From contig JADJEV010000003.1 of assembly GCA_016708905.1 (NCBI GenBank), forward strand, positions 806,001-870,000: a DNA stretch of 64,000 bases. The letters run 5' to 3'. The position numbers and the translations under genes were made by a program. Origin of the DNA: Candidatus Methylophosphatis roskildensis (lineage in GTDB: Bacteria > Pseudomonadota > Gammaproteobacteria > Burkholderiales > Rhodocyclaceae). This document shows, piece after piece, positions 52,907 through 62,336 of the stretch. The notes beneath the pieces are model-generated. The model worked only from the letters and a program-made list of their open reading frames with translations. It had not been told where the DNA came from and did no database searches. Each line of letters starts with the position of its first letter. Within the stretch, counting starts at the first letter, position 1.

Positions 52907-53529
52907 AAAGCGATCTCGTCGATGCGAAGCCGCGATCCTTCCTGCGACACGATCGCCGGCACCTGCCGAATGCCGAGGCGTTTCGTCAGAATGCCCTGCT
53001 GGTCGTAGAAGATCGGGGTCTTCCAGCGCTTCATCAGATCGAGGTACGAGCCGCCCACCAGGATTGGCTTGACCTTGCCCTGGTAGCGTTCGATCAAGGC
53101 CTTGGCGCGGGCGACCTGTTTCTCCTCACGGGCGTCGAAGAACAGCAGATGCTTGGACATCGACACGACATCGAGAGGGTTCTTGCGCGTGCCGGCAGGG
53201 AACAGGACATGTCCCTCGGCATCCTCGACGTTGCGATCGAGCACGAAGCTCGGGTCGAAGTAGAACGTTCGCGCCGTTTCGGTCCGGGTCAGCCCGGCAA
53301 CGGGAGGCGGATTGCGAATGGCTTGTTCATTGCGCGATCGGATCTGCTCTTCGAGGCGTGCCAGCTCCCCGGTCCGTTCCTTCTGCACGAGCCGTTCGTG
53401 TATGAATTCGAGGAGGCTTTGCTCGGCGATCGGGTAGGTGGGCCCGATGTTCTCCAGCCGCTCCGCCTGGACCGACGTAGCGAGTAAGAGCAGGACGATG
53501 CACCTCACAGTGCGAATCGGTGGCGACAT
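52903..53529 (-). CDS. traW: Conjugal transfer protein TraW
   Basis: 208 residues; the ATG at 53529 fits a signal peptide (CIVLLLLATSVQA) and is preferred to starts further upstream. Family stretches include NIGPTYPIAEQSLLEFI, FYFDPSFVLDRNV, and the late VGGSYLDLMKRWKTPIFYDQ. Periplasmic partner of TrbC in pilus assembly. Confidence 0.93.
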   Translation of the reverse strand: MSPPIRTVRCIVLLLLATSVQAERLENIGPTYPIAEQSLLEFIHERLVQKERTGELARLEEQIRSRNEQAIRNPPPVAGLTRTETARTFYFDPSFVLDRNVEDAEGHVLFPAGTRKNPLDVVSMSKHLLFFDAREEKQVARAKALIERYQGKVKPILVGGSYLDLMKRWKTPIFYDQQGILTKRLGIRQVPAIVSQEGSRLRIDEIAL

Positions 53530-53531
53530 GA

Positions 53532-53864
53532 TCAGTGCCCCCCGCCCGCACACGACACGGCGGTCGCGAGACTCCGGAGAATCTCCGAATCCTTGTAGTG
53601 CGATGCTCTTATCATGGCCATGAGAATCGGATCGCCGGTGCCCTCGGACACGGCAGCGCGAAGCTCGACGGTTCGCATCGTGCGCCCGCACTTCCTCTCG
53701 AAGGCGCTCATGTAGGCTTCGGCGCCATCGCGGGCGGCCGGCATGATGCCGTGAAGCGCCCGCAAGTACTCGTCGAGCGGCACGTCGTCGCTTGCCACCG
53801 CATGCGCGACCGAGCCGATGAACGCGGCCGCGAGCAGGCCCATCAATCCGCGAGTCAGAACCAT
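53532..53864 (-). CDS. Small periplasmic protein of the tra operon, unknown
   Basis: 110 residues: signal peptide (GLMGLLAAAFIGSVAHA), then a helical domain with two cysteines (ERKCGRTM, TAVSCAGGG). Its start overlaps the end of the S26 peptidase gene and it ends two bases before traW. No family recognised. Confidence 0.65.
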   Translation of the reverse strand: MVLTRGLMGLLAAAFIGSVAHAVASDDVPLDEYLRALHGIMPAARDGAEAYMSAFERKCGRTMRTVELRAAVSEGTGDPILMAMIRASHYKDSEILRSLATAVSCAGGGH

Positions 53865-54442
53865 GGCCTCACCTTGCCGATCACCTCGGCGGGCGCGACG
53901 AGCCCGGCCTCCTGATAGCGCGAATCGAAGCTGTCGGGCGAGATGCCGCGTACGTAGTAGTGGCCCTCGGGGACGAAAGCGGACTCGACGGGATTCAGCC
54001 CCCGCCCGTCGAAGGTCCGCAGCTTGGCGAACCCGACATAGGTTCCGCCCACGAAGACGTTGCGATCCGCCACGCGAATCGGATCCCCCGGAACGCCGGC
54101 GACGATCTTGAAGAAGGGTTGCCGGCGAAGCCCCGGATAGTCGACCTGTGCCTTGCCCGAGAATGTATAGAGCACGAAGTCGCCCCGCTCGAGTCGCGCG
54201 GCGTCCCGATCCAGCCAGGCCACGTGATAGGGCAGGCTGTCAGTCCAGTTGAAGAGCAGCGGCAGCCGGGGTGTCGGATCGACGAACACGCGAACGTAGG
54301 CCAGCATCCAGATGCCCAGCACGGCCCCGAGCGGAAGCCACAGTTTGCGGTCTGATACGAGCGCTACCACGGCTCGCCGGAGCGCGCCGAGGCCCCATGA
54401 CCGAAGCGGCCTGCGTGTTGGATCACTGACGCATGCAGACAT
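53855..54442 (-). CDS. S26 family signal peptidase of conjugation (TraF/TrhF type)
   Basis: 195 residues with one membrane helix (WLPLGAVLGIWMLAYV). Catalytic serine in NWTDSLPYHVAW, lysine in FFKIVAGVPGD and the late GHYYVRG..SFDSRY box identify a type I signal-peptidase relative. The usual S-M pair is S-L here. Such enzymes in conjugation clusters process or cyclise the pilin; the mature TraA next in the operon is a candidate substrate. Confidence 0.9.
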   Translation of the reverse strand: MSACVSDPTRRPLRSWGLGALRRAVVALVSDRKLWLPLGAVLGIWMLAYVRVFVDPTPRLPLLFNWTDSLPYHVAWLDRDAARLERGDFVLYTFSGKAQVDYPGLRRQPFFKIVAGVPGDPIRVADRNVFVGGTYVGFAKLRTFDGRGLNPVESAFVPEGHYYVRGISPDSFDSRYQEAGLVAPAEVIGKVRPWF

Positions 54443-54445
54443 CGG

Positions 54446-54808
54446 TCACCCCATACCCAGCTTGCGTCGCAGTGCCGCGGTCAGATCGAGTGTGTTTGGC
54501 GTATCGCCGACCACGGCACTCTTCAGCAGCACCAGGCACTGGCACTCGGCCGGCATCTCGCTCAACGCCTTCGGCAGGGCATTGGCGAAGTCACCGGCCA
54601 TGGCCAGGGCGCGCTTGCGATCTTCGTCCGTCACGTTCGCTTTCGTGAGGATCTCCGTATAGGCCCGCTCCTTGGCACGGTAGACATCCGCGATGTCCAC
54701 CACGCCGATGGTCAGCGCGGGTTGAGACCACCGCGTGTGATACGCATACAGGCCGGCCACCATGGTTACTGTGGCCACAACCCACGCAACGACAATGTTC
54801 CTGATCAC
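54446..54808 (-). CDS. trbI: Conjugative transfer protein TrbI (F type)
   Basis: 120 residues: one N-terminal membrane helix, then ALTIGVVDIADVYRAKE, a helical part and CQCLVLLKSAVVGDTPNTL near the end, as in TrbI_Ftype. Inner-membrane protein facing the periplasm; influences pilus extension and retraction. Overlaps traC by four bases. Confidence 0.85.
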   Translation of the reverse strand: MIRNIVVAWVVATVTMVAGLYAYHTRWSQPALTIGVVDIADVYRAKERAYTEILTKANVTDEDRKRALAMAGDFANALPKALSEMPAECQCLVLLKSAVVGDTPNTLDLTAALRRKLGMG

Positions 54809-57438
54809 GTTGCTCCCTCCTTTCTGCGTCGCAGCACCTCGGCGATCGCCGCATCGATCGAATAGCCCTGCGCACGCAGTTCATCGATCGGCGCGTTGTC
54901 CTCGAGCTTGTTGGAGAAGAGCAGGTGGGTCTCCGGGTCGAGTATCAGGCGCGCAATGCCCTCGCCTACCGGCGAGCTGACGTACAACTCGGAGAACACG
55001 CCGGGTTCGGTGCGCAGCGAATTGAGCAACCGGGCCTTCCCGTCATCCATCACGAGACGTCCCTTGTTGCGCAATAGCTGGATGGATTCCTGCTTCTGAC
55101 GCAGCAGAAAGACCCAGTCCGAACAGTTGAACGCCGCCTCCATCTGCGCCGACCCGTAGTAGTCGTCGGCCGACTGTGTGGCAGTACCGAGCGCGCCGCC
55201 GTACTTGCGGGCGCGGCGCGCGGTTTCCTCGACCACCGCGGCCTTGATCGGATCGTCGGCCCCGATATCGCCCAACTGCTGCTTCAGCTCGTCGATCATG
55301 AACACCTTCTTGCGATCGCGGGTCAGGTACATCTGGCCGGTGATCTGATACATCAGCAGGATGTTGACGACCGCATGGAGCTCCGGTTTGCGCTTCAACT
55401 CCTCGTTCTCGATCACCATGAAGTCGTTGGAGAAATCGACGTTGTTGCGCCCCTCGAAGAAGCGGGCGTATTCGCCGTCCTTCGTGTAGGGGTTGAGCAT
55501 GACGGCCAGATCCTTGAGGCGCTGATCGTTGACCAGTCCCAGATCGCGGATCGTCCCGTGCACGAGCTCGTCGCGCAGGCCGGTGATGGTGAGATCCTTG
55601 CCGTACTGCTTGAACAGTTTGAGCGTGATGGCACCCAGGGCCTTGATCTGCACCTCCTCGAGCCGGGTGCTCATCGAGCACATCTTGGCGAGGGCCGGCT
55701 TCAGCATGTCGATGTCTTCGTTGATGCCGCCCTCGATGCCGTTGGGCCCCATGCGTTCGTCCGACACGACGGAGAAGGGATTGAGGTTGATCCCCGAATC
55801 GGGACGGAACTCGACGTACATGCCCTTGGCCTTGCGGCAGAGCTTTTCCATCGAGCGGCCCAGGTCGAGGATCCAGACCTGCGCATCGATCGAGCGGTAC
55901 GACCACGCCACTTCGTTCAGGAATACCGACTTGCCGGAACCGGGCGCACCGATCACGGCGAAGTTGTAGTTGCCCAGATCGTTGTCGTAGAGGTCGAGCG
56001 TCATCAATTGGCCGCGCCGCCCGCCGAAGATCAGGGTCGGGGTACTGGTCCCGCGCCATTCGGCGATCAGCGGGGCCAGATGAATGGCGTTCGAGACCGT
56101 CTTGCGGGTCACGCGGCGCATCTTCTTCAGATCGGCGTGGAAGGGGCGTGAGAGCGTCATCGGCAGGCTCGCCAGGAGGGCCTGCCGATGCATGTGGACG
56201 TCGGCGTTGAGTTCGAACCCGCGCGCCCGCCAGATCGCCTTGGCGTTTTCCTCGGCGATACCGATTTTCTCGGGTGTGGAAAACAGGGCCAGCTGGTGGT
56301 ACATGCTGACCAGCGAGCCCCCTACATCGATGGTGTCCGCCGTCGCCTTCCAGTCCGTGAGCTTCTTGCCGACGTCGGGCATCACACGGGCCATCTTCGA
56401 TTCGGCATTCTGCTGCGCGCGAATGTGGTTGGCCACGACCACCTGCTTCATGTTGTTGGTATCGAGAATCTGGATACCCATCGTCAACATGAATGGCACG
56501 TTGTACTGCAGTGCCGGCTGCATCAGATCGCCGATCAGCGAACCCATCTGCCACAGCGGATAGCGCTCCGGGAAACTCTTGATCGAATAGAAGCGGGACT
56601 CCATCACGTCCGGGTCGCCTTCCTTGAAGAGGCGCAGGCCCTGCGGCGAGGCGTCCTGGATGGTGTCGAAGTCGACCACCTGGTCGCGAATCTCCCGCCC
56701 GTCGTCATAGTTGAGCAGCGGGACCGTGGGCCGGCTGATCCGGTGCGGATTGGCAAACAGGGCCGCCCAGTTGATCAGGTCGGATGCATCGCAGACACGG
56801 CTGGGCAGGCTGGCTGCCTTGAGCGTGGTGGTCATCGCCTCGCGCAGCGCGATGAGTTCTTCGCGGCGCCGCAGGTCGCCGCCGTCGCCGGGGATGGTCA
56901 CGCTCATCATCAGCCGGAAGTCGCGAATCGAGTAGTGAAAGCCCCTCGTCATCGAACGGTGCGCCGCCTTCATCAGATGCGCGACGCGGGCGCGCGCGAG
57001 CAGCCGGAACAGGTTCTCGTTTCGCGCTGCACGGCCCCAATGCTTGGCCTTGTCGACCTGGTCCGCATCCTCGAGGCGCAGGTTGGCGTACTCGCGCAAG
57101 GGTCCGCGAATGTGCGGCGAACCGAAGAGGTTGAACTGGATGCCGGTCCCGGCCGGACACGACGCGTAGAGCGACACCAGAACTTCGACCATGCGCTCGT
57201 CCGCACCGGACTGCGGGATGATCTCGAGCAGGAATCCGAGACCGTCGCGATTGACGAAGATCTGCTCGGAACCGATGTAGGCCGAGTAGGGCAGCCAGCT
57301 GGCGAATTGCTCCGCGGACGACTGATCGCGCTTGGGCAGGCGCAACAAATCCTGCATCCATTCCCAGAACGTCGAGGCAGACTCCGCTGGTTCGTCGGCT
57401 GAACTAAACCAGTCGGCAAGACGGAATGCGGCGGTCAT
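54805..57438 (-). CDS. traC: Type IV secretion ATPase TraC
   Basis: 877 residues of the TraC/VirB4 family. Walker A is GAPGSGKSV near residue 494, Walker B is VFMIDEL near residue 710, with the family stretch QSADDYYGSAQ after it. The N-terminal TraC domain (SAYIGSEQIFVNRDGLGFLL) is present. It powers pilus assembly at the cytoplasmic membrane face. Overlaps traV upstream and trbI downstream by four bases each. Confidence 0.96.
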   Translation of the reverse strand: MTAAFRLADWFSSADEPAESASTFWEWMQDLLRLPKRDQSSAEQFASWLPYSAYIGSEQIFVNRDGLGFLLEIIPQSGADERMVEVLVSLYASCPAGTGIQFNLFGSPHIRGPLREYANLRLEDADQVDKAKHWGRAARNENLFRLLARARVAHLMKAAHRSMTRGFHYSIRDFRLMMSVTIPGDGGDLRRREELIALREAMTTTLKAASLPSRVCDASDLINWAALFANPHRISRPTVPLLNYDDGREIRDQVVDFDTIQDASPQGLRLFKEGDPDVMESRFYSIKSFPERYPLWQMGSLIGDLMQPALQYNVPFMLTMGIQILDTNNMKQVVVANHIRAQQNAESKMARVMPDVGKKLTDWKATADTIDVGGSLVSMYHQLALFSTPEKIGIAEENAKAIWRARGFELNADVHMHRQALLASLPMTLSRPFHADLKKMRRVTRKTVSNAIHLAPLIAEWRGTSTPTLIFGGRRGQLMTLDLYDNDLGNYNFAVIGAPGSGKSVFLNEVAWSYRSIDAQVWILDLGRSMEKLCRKAKGMYVEFRPDSGINLNPFSVVSDERMGPNGIEGGINEDIDMLKPALAKMCSMSTRLEEVQIKALGAITLKLFKQYGKDLTITGLRDELVHGTIRDLGLVNDQRLKDLAVMLNPYTKDGEYARFFEGRNNVDFSNDFMVIENEELKRKPELHAVVNILLMYQITGQMYLTRDRKKVFMIDELKQQLGDIGADDPIKAAVVEETARRARKYGGALGTATQSADDYYGSAQMEAAFNCSDWVFLLRQKQESIQLLRNKGRLVMDDGKARLLNSLRTEPGVFSELYVSSPVGEGIARLILDPETHLLFSNKLEDNAPIDELRAQGYSIDAAIAEVLRRRKEGAT

Positions 57439-58121
57439 TTGAGTCCCCCCTCGTCGTCGTTGTCGGCCGCGGGGCTCGCGTTGGCCCCTCGCAATGCGCT
57501 CAAGCGCTCGAGTGCGTCCGTCTGGCCGACTTCGGGCGAGGGCAATCGCGGGCGCGATGGCAATGGCTCGCTCGAATCGGTCGACGTGTCGGGGGCCGCC
57601 GAACTTTGAACGGGTTTGGGCGGCCGGACGCTCGGAAAGCCCTCACGGGCCCGGCGTTGCACGTGATCGAGCATCCAGCGGCCCCCATCGACCTGGACGT
57701 AGATGAAGCCCTGATCGAACAGATCGTGGTCGGCGTCTTCCCACGGCTTGAACCACAGCCGCAGGATGCGCGCCGATGAACGCAACGGTTGCGGACCGCC
57801 CTGGTAAGGTGCCCCGGGTGCTGGGCTGGATGCGAGAGGCTGCGCCAGAGCGACGAGTTGCGCTCGCGCATCGCCGCGCGGCTCAGGCTCGGGTTCCGGC
57901 GCCGCGGGGCGGGCCGCGGTGGGGGAGGATCTCTGACCGGGCAGATTGTTGTGGATGGCGTTCTGATAGATGCCGGAGATGGATTCACAGTGCACACCGG
58001 GTTGCGCTTTGCACGAATACTCGCTCGTTCCGCCGACGCCAGAGAGATTCGAACACCCGGGGAGCAGGGCGGTTGCGACAAGCGCCAACAACGACGCTTT
58101 GAGCAGTGGACGGTTTGCCAT
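57435..58121 (-). CDS. traV: Outer-membrane lipoprotein TraV
   Basis: 228 residues. A lipoprotein signal (LLPGC, lipidated Cys 23) is followed by YSCKAQPGVHCESISGIY, the conserved two-cysteine box of TraV, and a proline-rich tail. TraV is the VirB7-like anchor of the core complex, binding TraK and TraB. Begins at the dsbC stop. Confidence 0.92.
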   Translation of the reverse strand: MANRPLLKASLLALVATALLPGCSNLSGVGGTSEYSCKAQPGVHCESISGIYQNAIHNNLPGQRSSPTAARPAAPEPEPEPRGDARAQLVALAQPLASSPAPGAPYQGGPQPLRSSARILRLWFKPWEDADHDLFDQGFIYVQVDGGRWMLDHVQRRAREGFPSVRPPKPVQSSAAPDTSTDSSEPLPSRPRLPSPEVGQTDALERLSALRGANASPAADNDDEGGLK

Positions 58122-58903
58122 TACAGGGGCTCCTTCGGCATGGGGGAGGGCGCTCGGGACACTTCCTTTCCGGCCTGCTTGAGCCGCGCTTCGAGTTCAG
58201 CCGCCTGGGCGTAGCCACTGAGCCTGGAACCATCGGCCAGGAACAGGGTCGGCGTGCCATTGACATCGAGACGGCGCGCCAGCGCGAGATTGCGATCGAG
58301 CGGATGCGCGCATTTGGGCGAGAGGGCAAGCGGGGCGGAATCTCCTGTGGCCATGAAGCGCTGCCAGGCCTGCAGGCGATCGGCCGCGCACCAGATGGCC
58401 GCCGGTGTCTCGGCGCCCTGGAAGGGCAGCAGGAACGTGTAGATCGTGACATCGGCGAGCTTCGCCAACTCCGCTTCGAGCTGCTTGCAGTAGGGACAGC
58501 CCGGATCGGAGAACACGACGAGGGTCCGCGCACCGCGTCCCCGTACCGTCTTGATGGCATCACCGAGCGGCAGGGTGCGCAGGTCGACCGTTGGCGGCTC
58601 GCTCTCGCTCACCTGCGCCTTCGCGAGCTTCGGCCCCGTGACGTCCTTCAGGGTCTGGGTATCGAAGACGCGGCCGAGCACGAAGTAGCGAGGGTTGCGT
58701 GACGAGACGTAGGCGACGTTCTGGCCCATCCAGACCTCGAACAGGTCCGGGATGTCCGTCTCGTGCACCGCGGTGAATTCGGTCTTGGGAAACCGCTTCT
58801 TGAGTTCGGCCATCAAGCGTTCTTCACTCGCGGCCGAATGAGCCTGACACCCGATGCCGGCCAGCATGAAGGCCAGCACGAATGATCCGAGCCTAGTACT
58901 CAT
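58121..58903 (-). CDS. dsbC: DsbC-like disulfide isomerase of the tra operon
   Basis: 260 residues from an ATG with GGAGG; signal peptide with a cysteine (LAGIGCQA) that could be a lipobox variant. An N-terminal dimerisation domain (ELKKRFPKTEFTAV) and thioredoxin fold with CPYC near residue 134 and the cis-proline loop GTPTLFLADG are clear. It should correct disulfides in TraN, TraU, TraH and TraV. Starts inside the end of traB. Confidence 0.93.
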   Translation of the reverse strand: MSTRLGSFVLAFMLAGIGCQAHSAASEERLMAELKKRFPKTEFTAVHETDIPDLFEVWMGQNVAYVSSRNPRYFVLGRVFDTQTLKDVTGPKLAKAQVSESEPPTVDLRTLPLGDAIKTVRGRGARTLVVFSDPGCPYCKQLEAELAKLADVTIYTFLLPFQGAETPAAIWCAADRLQAWQRFMATGDSAPLALSPKCAHPLDRNLALARRLDVNGTPTLFLADGSRLSGYAQAAELEARLKQAGKEVSRAPSPMPKEPL

Positions 58904-60215
58904 CGTCGCCTCCGGTGCGAACCAGTTCGCCGGCGCCCTGCCCAATCGACGACGTGGGTGAGGACGGGGTCTTGGCCAGATCGCCGCCCTCGATCTTGAC
59001 GCCCTTGGTAATCACGACATCGACCGCGCGGCCGGCCCCGACTTCGATCACCGGAAACGTGTTCTCGGCGAGCTTGATGTAGTAGTTGGCGAGCCGGTCG
59101 AAAGCGCGCCCGACCCCGTTGCCCATGCCCTGCTTGAAGGCATCCGAACCGTTGGTCGTCGAGATGGTGCCGAACGTCGACACACTGGTGGTGGTGCTCG
59201 CACTCGACAATCCCTGGCCCAGCCCGCTCAGCAAACCGGCGAGCATGGCATTGGCGAGCATCTGCCCCTGCTTGGTAACCAGATTGCCGCGAACGCCGAC
59301 GACGCCGTCCTCGCCGTAGACAGACCCCTGGATCTTCACCTCGAGCGTCGAGCCGTCATTGCGCACGCAGGAGAGATTCTCTGTCCGCAGGTAGGCCCGC
59401 TCGGAGGCGATGTCGCCATAACCTGCCGCGATGACGAAACACTCGCGGACGTTCGACCGAAACCGGTTCGGCAACACGGCGTTGTCGTCGAGACGGATCA
59501 GCACCGGGTGGGGATTGGACTGGGCCTGCCCGCCGGTCGGCGCATCCAGGCCCCCGAGCATGATCCCGCGCGTGAAGCTCACCGGCAGGTAGGTGTCGAC
59601 CGTTCCCATCGACACCTCGCCGCCCGCCTTCGCAGCGCCGGGCGGCGTGCCGGCCGCTGGCGCGGCGGTCTTGGTTCGTTCTGCCACCGCGATCCGGACG
59701 AGTTGCGGCTTCGGCGGCTCCGCGGCCGCCATGCCCGGCACGCCGGGCGGCATTGCGCCGCCAGGGGATGCGGCAGGCGGGGGCGGCGGAAGGGCGGCTG
59801 GCGGCGGCCCTACCGGTGCACTTTGCCCGGCCGCGGCATTCTGTTGGGACCGCAATTGCTCATCCAGGGTACCGAAGCGTTTGAGGACACTGTTCTGAAA
59901 CGCCTCCGTGTCCTTGTTGCGCTTCTGCTGCTCTTCCTTGTCGCGCTCGTACTGCGCCATCTTGCGGCCGGCATTGCCGACCCATTCGTCGAGCGGTTTG
60001 ACCTGCGATCCGCCCGGCATGACACCCACGTTGGTGACCTTGCTGGCTTCGGCCGGCTTGTTGTTCGCTCCCGGCTTGATCGGGGCTTCGGTGGCCGAGA
60101 ACACGGCCCACAGGGTTCCGACCGTGACGACGAAGATCCCGATCAGCATGGTCCAATGACGTTGCCGGGGCTTCAACCTGGAAAATGCGCCCCGGATGGA
60201 TTCAGTCACGCGCAT
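58893..60215 (-). CDS. traB: Conjugal transfer protein TraB (VirB10-like)
   Basis: 440 residues: cytoplasmic N-terminus, one membrane helix (WTMLIGIFVVTVGTLWAVF), coiled coil, a proline-rich periplasmic spacer (residues 130-170) and the TrbI/VirB10 beta-barrel part with FTRGIMLGGLDAPTGG and PVLIRLDDNAVLPN. It links inner and outer membranes in the core complex and senses TraC energy. Two bases after traK. Confidence 0.94.
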   Translation of the reverse strand: MRVTESIRGAFSRLKPRQRHWTMLIGIFVVTVGTLWAVFSATEAPIKPGANNKPAEASKVTNVGVMPGGSQVKPLDEWVGNAGRKMAQYERDKEEQQKRNKDTEAFQNSVLKRFGTLDEQLRSQQNAAAGQSAPVGPPPAALPPPPPAASPGGAMPPGVPGMAAAEPPKPQLVRIAVAERTKTAAPAAGTPPGAAKAGGEVSMGTVDTYLPVSFTRGIMLGGLDAPTGGQAQSNPHPVLIRLDDNAVLPNRFRSNVRECFVIAAGYGDIASERAYLRTENLSCVRNDGSTLEVKIQGSVYGEDGVVGVRGNLVTKQGQMLANAMLAGLLSGLGQGLSSASTTTSVSTFGTISTTNGSDAFKQGMGNGVGRAFDRLANYYIKLAENTFPVIEVGAGRAVDVVITKGVKIEGGDLAKTPSSPTSSIGQGAGELVRTGGDDEY

Positions 60216-60217
60216 GA

Positions 60218-61048
60218 TCAGTTCCCTCCGCGAATGACGTACACGTTGGTGCTATCGCCGGGTGCCAGGTTCTGGTTTTCGACCGAAACGGCGAGCACGT
60301 CGCCCGCCTCGCGGTCGAATTCGCGCTCGGCGAGGACCATGGGTTCCCCGCTGATGTTGGTCAGCAGGTACTTCTCGCCGATCATTCCGCGGCCCTCGTA
60401 GGTGCGCATCAGGGAGAATCGGGCTTCCGCCCACAGCTGGACGGGTCGCCCGACTTCTTCGACCCGGATATCGGTGGCGACCCGATCGGTTGCCATGGCC
60501 ACCAGCATCGTTTTGAGGTTGCGGATATGAACCGGGTATCGTCCGCTCAGCGATCCGGGAACCGAGCCCTCGCCGGGGGCGGCCCGCCGCGGTGTCTTGT
60601 CCCGAATGACGATGGTGTCGGCCGGAATGTCGGCACGCTTCAGGAGCAGCGTGAAGGTCGCCTCACCCGAGGAGACGAACAGGTTGATCGGCTTCGTGCC
60701 AACACCGACCGGGCGAATGTAGATCTCGCCCTTCTCGCGATCACACTCGAGCACGATCTCGCCGAGCGGATTGATGCCCGGTGCACCCGGTGCGCCGGGT
60801 TGGCCGGGCGGCACTTGCGCCTGCGCCGGCGCTTGCCCGCAGGAGCTCGAGTAGATGTTGCCGAAGACGTCGGTCACGCCACCCTTCTCCATTCGCAGAC
60901 GAGTCGGCTCCTTGATCGAAATGGTCGCCTCGGCGGTGACGCCGTCGCGAGCCTCGACCACCTGCAGGGCGTGGACGGGCAGGCTAGTTTGCAGCGCTAT
61001 CGCGAGCGTCGCCGGCAGCAGCGGCTTGCGCCACGGATTTGCTCTCAT
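60218..61048 (-). CDS. traK: Conjugal transfer protein TraK (VirB9-like)
   Basis: 276 residues from the ATG behind AAGGAG; signal peptide ends VHA. It contains the secretin-like N-terminal part, an inserted Gly/Pro/Ala-rich collagen-like stretch (about residues 75-90) and the beta domain ending STNVYVIRGG. Core-complex outer-membrane component with TraV and TraB. Its start overlaps traE by 65 bases, unusually long for this operon. Confidence 0.92.
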   Translation of the reverse strand: MRANPWRKPLLPATLAIALQTSLPVHALQVVEARDGVTAEATISIKEPTRLRMEKGGVTDVFGNIYSSSCGQAPAQAQVPPGQPGAPGAPGINPLGEIVLECDREKGEIYIRPVGVGTKPINLFVSSGEATFTLLLKRADIPADTIVIRDKTPRRAAPGEGSVPGSLSGRYPVHIRNLKTMLVAMATDRVATDIRVEEVGRPVQLWAEARFSLMRTYEGRGMIGEKYLLTNISGEPMVLAEREFDREAGDVLAVSVENQNLAPGDSTNVYVIRGGN

Positions 61049-61601
61049 AGGGAATCTCCTTGAAGGTGACCAGATGCACGCGCCCGCCCGCGTACTGAAA
61101 CTGCGCCAGATAGGCCTTGCTTTCCGTGCTCGTATCCTGTCCGTTGATCTGGGTTCGCAAGCGGCCGCGCACCACGACGCCTTGCGAGGGTTCGTCGACG
61201 ACGACCTGCTGGGGCAGGAAGAAGGTGGACGCATTGAGTTGCTTCAGACGATCGGCTTCGAGGTCCTGCTGGGTCTTCAGCGCACCGAACTTGTCGGGGG
61301 TGACATAGGTCAGCAGCATGTCGCGCTTCCAGTCGATGGAAGCCGGCGAGACATCGAGAATCAGCCAGGCGACGAAGCTCCCCATCTGTTCGAGGTAGTC
61401 GGCGCTCGCCTTGCTGCTCGTGACCCAGAAAGACTTCGAGATGTTGGGCGGCACCACGATGGTCCGCTCAGTGCCGAGGACGGACGCGACCGATACAACC
61501 GAGATGAGAAGCGATAGGCTGAGTATGCTGATCACGAAGCCCATGTTGCGATTTCGCGCCCGCAGTTCCTTGATGGCATTCTGTTGCTGATCGAACTCCA
61601 T
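60984..61601 (-). CDS. traE: Conjugal transfer protein TraE (VirB8-like)
   Basis: 205 residues: one N-terminal membrane helix (MGFVISILSLSLLISVVSVA), then the TraE fold with RTIVVPPNISKSFWVTSSKA and YLEQMGSFVAWLILDVSP. Inner-membrane scaffold of the secretion channel. Twelve bases after traL. Confidence 0.95.
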   Translation of the reverse strand: MEFDQQQNAIKELRARNRNMGFVISILSLSLLISVVSVASVLGTERTIVVPPNISKSFWVTSSKASADYLEQMGSFVAWLILDVSPASIDWKRDMLLTYVTPDKFGALKTQQDLEADRLKQLNASTFFLPQQVVVDEPSQGVVVRGRLRTQINGQDTSTESKAYLAQFQYAGGRVHLVTFKEIPYESKSVAQAAAAGDARDSAAN

Positions 61602-61613
61602 GACGGGGCTCCT

Positions 61614-61913
61614 TTAGCCGATCATCCGGACGATTTCGGAGGGCGGGGTGGCCCGCATCCTGGTCGCCGGATTGCTCGGGAGATTCCAGTAGATCCAGTG
61701 CAGTGCGAATGCCGGATGCTTGTCGGCCTTGATCCGGCTCAGCCAGCGGCTCAGTGCGATGCCGACCGCCATCGAGATCGCAAAGGCCAGCTTCGATCCC
61801 GACGTGTAGCCGATGAAGAAACAAAAGAGGACAGGTGCGGCGACATCGGCATCCCAGAAGCCGATCTTCCAGGAATCGTCCAGGCGTCTTGGAATGAAGG
61901 TATCGGTCTGCAC
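61614..61913 (-). CDS. traL: Conjugal transfer protein TraL (VirB3-like)
   Basis: 99 residues with the diagnostic start FIPRRLDDSWKIGFWDAD, two closely spaced membrane helices and YWNLPSNPATRMRATPPSEI near the end. Helps place TraC and pilin at the inner membrane. Confidence 0.95.
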   Translation of the reverse strand: MQTDTFIPRRLDDSWKIGFWDADVAAPVLFCFFIGYTSGSKLAFAISMAVGIALSRWLSRIKADKHPAFALHWIYWNLPSNPATRMRATPPSEIVRMIG

Positions 61914-61954
61914 GCTGTCCTCCTGTTGCTTGTCGGATCGCGGGTAGGAAACGA

Positions 61955-62302
61955 CTAGATCGTCGCGCCCATGATCGCGCCGGCAATCACCAGCCCGACC
62001 GCAGCGAAAATCGCCAGGCCCACAAAGAACAGCACTGGCCCCATGTTGCGAAGCATTGAGAGGCTGATGAGCGCCACGACGAACCCGACGACACCGACGA
62101 TTGCCTTGATCCCCGGCGTGAGGGTACCGATGGTCGCCAGGGCGGAGGTCAAGGGACCCGTGATACCTGTGAACGCCACGAGGTCGAGTGCGTGACCCGG
62201 CGCTGCCATGAGCAGTGCGACTACCACGAATGCGACCATCGGAACGGCCATGAGCAGCGGTTTGCGCGTGACCGTGAAAGGCGAAGAAAGAGTGGCTTGC
62301 AT
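61955..62302 (-). CDS. traA: Conjugative pilin TraA
   Basis: 115 residues from the ATG behind AGGAG. A long signal peptide ends GHA and leaves a 77-residue mature chain with two hydrophobic helices separated by a short polar turn (LSMLRNMG), the shape of F-type pilin. Mature ends are LDLVAF and IMGATI. Pilus subunit; possible substrate of the S26 peptidase. Confidence 0.85.
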   Translation of the reverse strand: MQATLSSPFTVTRKPLLMAVPMVAFVVVALLMAAPGHALDLVAFTGITGPLTSALATIGTLTPGIKAIVGVVGFVVALISLSMLRNMGPVLFFVGLAIFAAVGLVIAGAIMGATI

Positions 62303-62336
62303 GGACTTCTCCTGATTTGAAGTGGGTTGACGGGAG

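Noticed and set aside
51560..53008. Long plus-strand frame antisense to trbC and traU
   Set aside because: Both minus-strand genes are unmistakable transfer genes; the frame is a high-GC mirror artefact.
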